Shown here: positions 6,848 through 10,891 of the stretch, one piece after another
How positions within the stretch are numbered: the stretch's first letter is position 1
Layout of the letters: each line of letters starts with the position of its first letter
Origin: Alphaproteobacteria bacterium
Lineage (GTDB): Bacteria; Pseudomonadota; Alphaproteobacteria; RS24
NCBI GenBank assembly: GCA_015163825.1
Contig: JAAOIL010000013.1
Location: forward strand, 1 to 10,891
DNA: 10,891 nucleotides
Direction: 5' to 3'
Program-made: the position numbers and the translations under genes
Notes under the pieces: model-generated
Databases searched by the model: none
What the model was told of the DNA's origin: nothing
Seen by the model: only the letters and a program-made list of their open reading frames with translations

Positions 6848-7324
6848 GCGGGATTGTTCCCTTTGCCAATCTCGTTTTTTTTCTACTTGGCGTTTGTCTG
6901 CTTTTTGTCGCCCTCGTGCAAGAGCGAGCAATAGTTTTACCATACCTCTTTTGTTAAAATAAAGTTTGAGGGGAATGAGTGTCATCCCCTCTCTTTGCAC
7001 CCCTGCTTGCAAGCGATTTATTTCTCTGCGGTGCATAAGTAGTTTGCGGGTTCGTGTCGCATTATGATTAAATTGATTACCCGCTTCGTATTCGGGAATA
7101 TCGGCATTCATCAAAAAGGCTTCCCCGTCTTTTATATTGGCGAAAGCGTGGGCGATATTGGCACGCCCCGCCCGCAGAGACTTTACCTCTGTGCCGCGTA
7201 ATTCTATTCCCGCTTCAAAGGTGTCGCTGATTTCATAATCGCGCCGCGCACGGCGGTTTTCAGTTATTTGCGCCCCGGCTTGTAGGGTGTTGGAGCGGCT
7301 TTTTGTTTTGGAAGAAGCGGGCAT
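6830..7324 (-). CDS. smpB: SsrA-binding protein SmpB
   Basis: Binds tmRNA (SsrA) and brings it to stalled ribosomes for trans-translation rescue. The 164-residue protein shows the family blocks in order: TENRRARRDYEI (21-32), GIELRGTEVKSLRAGRANI (39-57), FNHNATRTRKLLMHRREI (85-102) and LIPLKLYFNKRGMVKLLLALARG. The basic C-terminal tail DKRQVEKKRDWQREQSRLLR occupies the mRNA path on the ribosome. The ATG is only 4 bases after the dapA stop, so the two are probably co-transcribed; dapA-smpB pairing is known in alphaproteobacteria. The stop lies within the 3' end of the plus-strand glycosylase gene (18-base tail-to-tail overlap), leaving no room for a private terminator between them. The tmRNA gene itself is not seen in the window. 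Confidence 0.97.
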   Translation of the reverse strand: MPASSKTKSRSNTLQAGAQITENRRARRDYEISDTFEAGIELRGTEVKSLRAGRANIAHAFANIKDGEAFLMNADIPEYEAGNQFNHNATRTRKLLMHRREINRLQAGVQREGMTLIPLKLYFNKRGMVKLLLALARGRQKADKRQVEKKRDWQREQSRLLRNK

Positions 7325-7328
7325 AACA

Positions 7329-8204
7329 TCACAACAGCCCCAACGTCTCTAACGCCTTATCCACCTGCGCTTGTGCTTCGGCACTGGCGAATAAAAGAGG
7401 TAGCCTTATATCTTGTTTGCACAAGCCCAATCTGTGGGCGGCATATTTAACAGGCTGTGGCGAGGTCTCGCAAAACAATGCCTCGTGCAGGGGCAACAAT
7501 TTATCGTGTAGCGTTTGTGCTGTTGCATAATCCCCCGCCATACACGCCACTTGAAACTGCGCACACAAAGCGGGCGCGATATTAGCACTAACCGATATAC
7601 ACCCATGCCCCCCCGCTTTCATAAATGCCAACGCCAGCGCATCTTCGCCCGACAATAAAATAAAATCATCGCCACAGGCTTTTTGTTGTGCGGGCACTCT
7701 GGCGAGGTCTGCTGTGGCATCTTTCACCCCAACGATATTAGAAAGCCCCGCCAATATCGCCATTGTTTCAACATTGACATCAACCGCACTACGAGGCGGC
7801 ACATTATATACAATCAAAGGAAAGTCTTGGACGCACTCGTTAATCGCTGTGTAATGCGCCACCAACCCCGCTTGGGTCGGCTTGTTATAATAAGGCGTCA
7901 CCAGCAATGCCGCATCCGCCCCGACATCTTGCGCATGGCGAGTGAAAGCAATCGCCTCGTGCGTGGCATTAGAACCAGCCCCCGCAATAATCTTTATACG
8001 ACCAGCGGCAACTTCGGCACATAGCGCCACCACCCGATTATGCTCTTCATAGGTCAACGTGGGAGATTCGCCCGTCGTACCACACGGCACAAGTCCATGT
8101 GTGCCTTGCTCTATATGCCATTCCACCAATGCGCGTAAAGCGGGTTCGTCTATGCCGCCATCTGCTAAAGGTGTTATCGCCGCTACGATGGATCCCTTAA
8201 ACAC
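7329..8204 (-). CDS. dapA: 4-hydroxy-tetrahydrodipicolinate synthase
   Basis: Condenses pyruvate with aspartate semialdehyde, the first committed step to diaminopimelate (cell wall) and lysine. With the GTG start at 8204 the protein has 291 residues and its catalytic residues fall exactly on E. coli numbers: Thr44 in GTTGES, Tyr133 in VYNVPPRS, Arg138, and the Schiff-base Lys161 in VGVKDAT. An upstream GTG at 8234 would add ten residues (MLDCQRRRTI) unlike the family and ignores the strong Shine-Dalgarno. The chosen GTG has AGGAG 7 bases upstream. It lies 41 bases after the serine hydrolase stop, with no convincing promoter in the gap, so it may be read through from that gene or from a promoter inside it. 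smpB follows 4 bases later. Confidence 0.97.
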   Translation of the reverse strand: MFKGSIVAAITPLADGGIDEPALRALVEWHIEQGTHGLVPCGTTGESPTLTYEEHNRVVALCAEVAAGRIKIIAGAGSNATHEAIAFTRHAQDVGADAALLVTPYYNKPTQAGLVAHYTAINECVQDFPLIVYNVPPRSAVDVNVETMAILAGLSNIVGVKDATADLARVPAQQKACGDDFILLSGEDALALAFMKAGGHGCISVSANIAPALCAQFQVACMAGDYATAQTLHDKLLPLHEALFCETSPQPVKYAAHRLGLCKQDIRLPLLFASAEAQAQVDKALETLGLL

Positions 8205-8211
8205 AATCGTT

Positions 8212-8216
8212 CTCCT
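8212..8216 (-). promoter_or_regulatory. Shine-Dalgarno of dapA (decides the GTG start)
   Basis: AGGAG on the minus strand lies 7 bases before the GTG at 8204. Together with the match of Lys161, Tyr133 and Thr44 to E. coli numbering, it fixes the start there rather than at the GTG at 8234. Confidence 0.85.
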
Positions 8217-8245
8217 TCGCTGGCAGTCTAACACACAAAACAGGC

Positions 8246-9475
8246 TTAGTCAGCATTATCAGAAACGATAGCCCGAAAGAGTTCTATCGTTTCCATATCC
8301 AGCTTGCCAGACTCATCGCTGGTCGTGCCGAAGGTGCTATTGGCAGAGAGTTTGACAATCACGATATTATCGCGCGGCGCAACATAGATATATTGATTAT
8401 ACGCCCCTATCGCTAAAAACTCTCCCCTATCGCCTTCGGGAACCCACCACTGATAGCCATAGCCCAGTTCAAAATTAGAAAACGGATTATCCTTCCCCGC
8501 CAATAAATGGGGCGCATCAGGCGTGACCGACGCATCTATCCATGCGGCAGGCACAATCTGTTTGCCGTGCCATTTGCCGCGTTGCAAATAAAGTTGCCCT
8601 ATCTTCGCATAATCGCGCGCCGTGGCATTAAACGCCCCAAATGCCATTTCTACATTATCGGAATCCACTAACCAATAGCCCGTATCCTCCGCCCCCAAAG
8701 GGTGCCACAATTTCTCGCGCATATAATCTGTAACCGACATTCCCGTCGCCCGCGACAACATCATCGCCAGCGCTTGCGTATTCATAGAATTATACTTGGA
8801 ATAAGTGCCAGGGGGGTGCGCCCCACCTTTCACAGTCGCCACAAACTCATCCAGCGAACCACCCAGCGCAAATATCCGCCCGAACCGATTGATGTCTGAG
8901 TTCGGGTCAGAAAAGTTCTCGTTCCACTGCGCCCCCGATGACATCTGCAACACATCCTTAATGCGAACGCCCGCAAAACCCGAACCCGCCAGAGACGGTA
9001 CATAATCTGTAATCGGCTGCGTGATACTCTTTATATCACCCTCGTCGACCGCTATGCCTATCAATGCCGCCAGATAACTCTTGGAGACCGACATAGACAT
9101 CCACGCAACATCTGCGCCACCCGTGAGACGATATTGCTCGTGTATAATCTCACCATTCTTCAACACCAATAACGCCACCGTATCCGTGCGATTAAGAAAT
9201 GCCTCTACACCCCAAAAAGTAGACTCATAAACAAAACCCTGCGGTAACTCTACCGCCGCCCCATACGAAAACGATTGCGGGTGAGCACTCGCCTCCATGC
9301 GCTTATGAGGAAACACCTCATATAGTCGCCCTAAATTCTCATACTGCTCCACCCCAGAGAAAAAACTGCTGGAAATACGAACCCGCTCATATCGTGGATA
9401 AAGAATAGTGCCCACTATCGCTAGCACTATAATTATCGCCGCCACTATCCGTAGCCATTTGTTGCCTATCGTCAT
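8246..9475 (-). CDS. Membrane-anchored serine hydrolase, beta-lactamase class C-like fold
   Basis: A 409-residue protein of the broad serine beta-lactamase/penicillin-binding-protein superfamily (COG1680-like, near 6-aminohexanoate-dimer hydrolases). A hydrophobic N-terminal helix (about 8-26) with no lipobox suggests an inner-membrane anchor and a periplasmic domain. The nucleophile motif is SMSVSK (Ser129-x-x-Lys132). The second motif is YNSMNTQ after PPGTYSK (Tyr228), in the YNS form seen in this group rather than YSN. The third-motif region is AIGAYNQYIYVAPRDN (about 356-370), where a His/Lys-x-Gly would stand in true beta-lactamases. The substrate cannot be told: a peptide, amide or ester hydrolase is possible, and clinical-type beta-lactam resistance is not supported. 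Its stop is 41 bases before dapA. No Shine-Dalgarno precedes the ATG, but a promoter-like sequence ends 6 bases before it. Confidence 0.88.
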   Translation of the reverse strand: MTIGNKWLRIVAAIIIVLAIVGTILYPRYERVRISSSFFSGVEQYENLGRLYEVFPHKRMEASAHPQSFSYGAAVELPQGFVYESTFWGVEAFLNRTDTVALLVLKNGEIIHEQYRLTGGADVAWMSMSVSKSYLAALIGIAVDEGDIKSITQPITDYVPSLAGSGFAGVRIKDVLQMSSGAQWNENFSDPNSDINRFGRIFALGGSLDEFVATVKGGAHPPGTYSKYNSMNTQALAMMLSRATGMSVTDYMREKLWHPLGAEDTGYWLVDSDNVEMAFGAFNATARDYAKIGQLYLQRGKWHGKQIVPAAWIDASVTPDAPHLLAGKDNPFSNFELGYGYQWWVPEGDRGEFLAIGAYNQYIYVAPRDNIVIVKLSANSTFGTTSDESGKLDMETIELFRAIVSDNAD

Positions 9476-9481
9476 AACTTT

Positions 9482-9510
9482 TCAATATCGGTTACGGCGA
9501 CATAAATCAA
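9482..9510 (-). promoter_or_regulatory. Candidate promoter of the serine hydrolase gene
   Basis: Minus-strand TTGATT (plus 9505-9510), a 17-base spacer and TATTGA (plus 9482-9487) stand 6 bases before the ATG at 9475, so the transcript would be leaderless. The -10 match is weak; the case rests on the -35, the ideal spacing and the same 6-base geometry as the glycosylase and fic genes. Confidence 0.35.
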
Positions 9511-9513
9511 GGC

Positions 9514-9540
9514 TTGAAATAACCCCCCTACTTCTATATC
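9514..9540 (+). promoter_or_regulatory. Candidate promoter of tRNA-Ser
   Basis: CTTGAAA (TTGAAA at 9514-9519) and TATATC (9535-9540) are 15 bases apart, and the tRNA begins 10 bases after the -10. The spacing is short for sigma-70, but position and composition suit a stable-RNA promoter. It is back to back with the serine hydrolase promoter. Confidence 0.35.
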
Positions 9541-9549
9541 ACAGGCGAT

Positions 9550-9640
9550 GGAGAGGTGGCCGAGCGGTCGAAGGCGCTCCCCTGCTAAGGGAGTATGGGT
9601 TAATAGCCCATCGAGGGTTCGAATCCCTTCCTCTCCGCCA
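9550..9640 (+). tRNA. tRNA-Ser (anticodon GCU)
   Basis: Reads AGC/AGU serine codons. The acceptor stem GGAGAGG (9550-9556) pairs with CCTCTCC (9630-9636), followed by discriminator G and an encoded CCA (9638-9640). The anticodon stem CTCCC/GGGAG (9577-9581, 9589-9593) holds loop CTGCTAA with anticodon GCT at 9584-9586. The long variable arm (TGGG/CCCA stem, about 9594-9612) is the class II feature expected of serine tRNA. The T arm GAGGG-TTCGAAT-CCCT is canonical. All pairings can be read directly. The gene ends 5 bases before the fic stop codon on the other strand. Confidence 0.98.
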
Positions 9641-9645
9641 TTATC

Positions 9646-10629
9646 TTATATAGTTTCCACCAACCCCTCCTTAATTTCATTGAGGGTGAGGCGTTGGGTT
9701 TTGAGGGCATGGATTTCTTTGATGCGCTCTATCATATCCACATCATAGAGATGATATCCGGCGTCTGTTATTTCTGCGATTTCAAGCAATCCGTGCTTTG
9801 TCCAATGGCGAATAGTGGCGTTGCTTTCCCCCGCTTGTTTAGCGAGTGCGCCTATTTTTAGGAATTTATCGCTTGCGGATTGCTCTGCATCTTCGCCGTT
9901 TGCCGCCTTTATATATATATCTAGCGAGCGATTAACGGCAGCCATGATGATTTTATCATAATCATCTTTCGCCCCGCCCAATTGGGCTTTTTCCAATGCG
10001 TTGAGATATACCAAGCGATCACGCTTGCGGATAATCGCTGGCGGATACCCACTCATAAGCAATATCATATTCATAAGCAGACGCGCCGTGCGACCATTAC
10101 CATCGACAAATGGATGAATACTGACCAACCGATAATGTGCTTCGGCTGCCAGTTCTATCGGGTGTCGTTTCTTGCTTGCCCCCAACCATTTTGCAAACGC
10201 ATCCATCAAGGCGGATACTTTGCGTGGATTAGGCAACACAACTGCCGCACCAGAAATACGCACTGCCACCGAGCGATATTGCCCAGCATTGCTATCATCA
10301 ATACCTTTCAAAATGAGAGTGTGAATATGGAGAATATCTTTTTGTGTCACGCGGGAAGATTTTCGCCGCACTTGCGCCCGCACCCAATCTAGTGCCGCCA
10401 CATGATTGACGGCTTCTAAATGTTCGGTAAGAGATTTGCCCCCGACGCTTATTCCTTTTTCGACCACCATTGCGGTCTCGTGTCTTGTCAGGGTGTTGCC
10501 TTCTATCGCGTTGCTGGCATAGGTGAGCTCCACCCGAAACCAATCGTCCAGATTACGCACAAGCCTATCTGCCAATGGCGGCAAGCCATCTAGCTGTTTC
10601 TTTTTAGCGGTTAGTTTTTCATAATTCAT
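9646..10629 (-). CDS. Fic-domain AMP-transferase fused to a MerR-type DNA-binding domain
   Basis: Fic proteins usually transfer AMP from ATP to a hydroxyl of a target protein. Counting from the ATG at 10629 (327 residues), the N-terminal part carries SNAIEGN (39-45), the class II inhibitory helix whose Glu43 would block productive ATP binding. The intact catalytic motif HPFVDGNGRTAR lies at 172-183, preceded by NAGQYRSVAVRISG and the LPNPRKV flap region. The C-terminus (about 256-325) is a MerR-like winged helix: FLKIGALAKQAGESNATIRHWTKHGLL, then a GYHLYDVDMIERIKEIHAL stretch and a LTLNEIKEGL end. This resembles the family's IGELA-TIRYYE-GLL-GYRLY pattern. A TTG at 10635 is an alternative start. 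No antitoxin gene is adjacent. Upstream operator-like repeats suggest self-regulation. The target protein is unknown. Confidence 0.92.
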   Translation of the reverse strand: MNYEKLTAKKKQLDGLPPLADRLVRNLDDWFRVELTYASNAIEGNTLTRHETAMVVEKGISVGGKSLTEHLEAVNHVAALDWVRAQVRRKSSRVTQKDILHIHTLILKGIDDSNAGQYRSVAVRISGAAVVLPNPRKVSALMDAFAKWLGASKKRHPIELAAEAHYRLVSIHPFVDGNGRTARLLMNMILLMSGYPPAIIRKRDRLVYLNALEKAQLGGAKDDYDKIIMAAVNRSLDIYIKAANGEDAEQSASDKFLKIGALAKQAGESNATIRHWTKHGLLEIAEITDAGYHLYDVDMIERIKEIHALKTQRLTLNEIKEGLVETI

Positions 10630-10633
10630 ACCC

Positions 10634-10660
10634 AAACCATAAAGTATAACCTTATGGTTT
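10634..10660. promoter_or_regulatory. Operator-like 27-bp dyad (site 1) at the fic promoter
   Basis: AAACCATAA (10634-10642) and TTATGGTTT (10652-10660) are perfect inverted 9-bp arms around a 9-bp spacer. The dyad fills the space between the candidate -35 and -10 of fic, where MerR-family regulators bind. The symmetry is observed; binding by the Fic-MerR protein is inference. Confidence 0.7.
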
Positions 10661-10664
10661 GCAA
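10636..10664 (-). promoter_or_regulatory. Candidate promoter of the fic-merR gene
   Basis: Minus-strand TTGCAA (plus 10659-10664), a 17-base spacer and TATGGT (plus 10636-10641) end 6 bases before the ATG at 10629, predicting a leaderless mRNA. TATACT in the dyad centre is an alternative -10 but has no -35 at the usual distance. Both hexamers touch the arms of site 1. Confidence 0.4.
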
Positions 10665-10724
10665 GTATTTACTACTCTAGCATTTCTGCCGTTTTTTGTA
10701 ATAAATAGAAATATATCTCAATAA

Positions 10725-10758
10725 AAACCATAAACCATAAACCATAACCTTATGGTTT
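10725..10758. promoter_or_regulatory. Operator-like repeat cluster (site 2)
   Basis: Three overlapping direct copies of AAACCATAA start at 10725, 10732 and 10739 (7-base period), followed by one inverted TTATGGTTT at 10750-10758. The copy at 10732 and the inverted arm reproduce the 9-9-9 geometry of site 1, and 7 of the 9 spacer bases also match. The centres of the two sites are 98 bp apart. The inverted arm overlaps the stop codon of the aminotransferase gene. It could also form an 8-bp hairpin in the minus-strand RNA. Confidence 0.7.
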
Positions 10759-10891
10759 ATTGCCCCATCGCCGCCGCCACTTTTCGGCAAGCGGATAGGG
10801 TTTGATCTATATCGCTATCGCTGATAGCATTGCTGAAGAACATATTATGATAGGGATGAAAGAGTATGCCGTGTTCCAGCAATTGGTCAGC
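10757..10891 (-). CDS. Class III aminotransferase, glutamate-1-semialdehyde aminomutase-like (C-terminal 44 residues)
   Basis: Only the last 44 codons and the stop are inside the window. The residues include LLEHGILFHPYHNMFFSNAISD and a SDIDQTLSACRKVAAAM ending. These match the C-terminal small-domain pattern of PLP-dependent class III aminotransferases, especially the HemL-like branch (GV-LF-P, then a strand, then DID-TL and a final helix). Alphaproteobacteria normally make 5-aminolevulinate by ALA synthase, so a HemL-like enzyme here is more likely another aminotransferase or mutase than a haem enzyme; that is inference. The stop codon TAA lies inside the site 2 repeat cluster upstream of the fic gene. 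The catalytic lysine is outside the window. Confidence 0.75.
   Translation of the reverse strand, partial: ADQLLEHGILFHPYHNMFFSNAISDSDIDQTLSACRKVAAAMGQ

Noticed and set aside
8205..8234. Upstream GTG start for dapA
   Set aside because: The strong AGGAG sits inside this extension and points to the GTG at 8204, which also gives exact agreement with E. coli catalytic residue numbers.
8246..9475. Antibiotic-resistance beta-lactamase
   Set aside because: The third motif lacks the usual KTG/HxG and the protein has a membrane anchor instead of a cleaved signal peptide. The superfamily is broad, so resistance is not supported.
9910..9920. Short alternating TA run
   Set aside because: It is inside the fic coding frame (encoding Ile/Tyr residues) and too short to be meaningful.
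10630..10635. TTG start for the fic gene
   Set aside because: An ATG lies two codons downstream and is placed 6 bases after the candidate -10, as in the other first genes.
10732..10758. Intrinsic terminator of the aminotransferase gene
   Set aside because: The possible stem is AT-rich with a small loop and no immediate U-tract, and the same sequence recurs at the fic promoter. An operator explains both copies better, though a weak terminator role is not excluded.

Overview
This window looks like chromosomal DNA from an alphaproteobacterium of intermediate GC content. The main reason is a tightly packed minus-strand gene string, folK-rpoZ-rsh-pyrE-(DUF2062)-pdxJ-acpS-lepB, with dapA-smpB just upstream. 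This is a familiar alphaproteobacterial housekeeping order, and the RelA/SpoT and omega proteins have the alphaproteobacterial style. The species cannot be named from the sequence alone.

Layout. Positions 1-6115 hold one minus-strand transcription unit. It carries, in order of transcription, folate synthesis (folK), RNA polymerase omega (rpoZ), stringent response (rsh), pyrimidine synthesis (pyrE), a DUF2062 membrane protein, vitamin B6 synthesis (pdxJ), ACP activation (acpS) and protein export (lepB, cut by the window edge). The last four genes are joined by 1-4 base start/stop overlaps. A family 5-like uracil-DNA glycosylase gene diverges from folK on the plus strand (6173-6847) and collides tail to tail with smpB. 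The minus-strand group smpB, dapA and a membrane-anchored serine hydrolase follows (6830-9475). A tRNA-Ser(GCU) lies at 9550-9640 on the plus strand. A minus-strand gene for a Fic AMP-transferase fused to a MerR-type DNA-binding domain fills 9646-10629. The 3' end of a class III aminotransferase gene enters at the right edge. No stretch over 300 bases lacks a gene. The longest gap is the roughly 127 bases between fic and the aminotransferase gene, and it is full of repeats.

How it works together. Most of the window is essential anabolism and translation (folate, UMP, PNP, diaminopimelate, holo-ACP, trans-translation). The accessory elements are the glycosylase, the serine hydrolase and the Fic-MerR gene.

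The most notable signal is upstream of the Fic-MerR gene. Two 27-bp elements share the same 9-bp inverted arms (AAACCATAA / TTATGGTTT) and the same 9-bp spacing. One sits exactly between a plausible -35 and -10, as MerR-family operators do. The fused regulator domain and this site suggest an autoregulated Fic enzyme. A second pattern is that the four genes that appear to begin transcription units (glycosylase, folK, serine hydrolase, fic) each have a promoter-like sequence whose -10 ends 6-7 bases before an ATG. This suggests leaderless mRNAs. Internal genes such as rpoZ and dapA instead carry strong Shine-Dalgarno sequences. All regulatory statements are inference from sequence.
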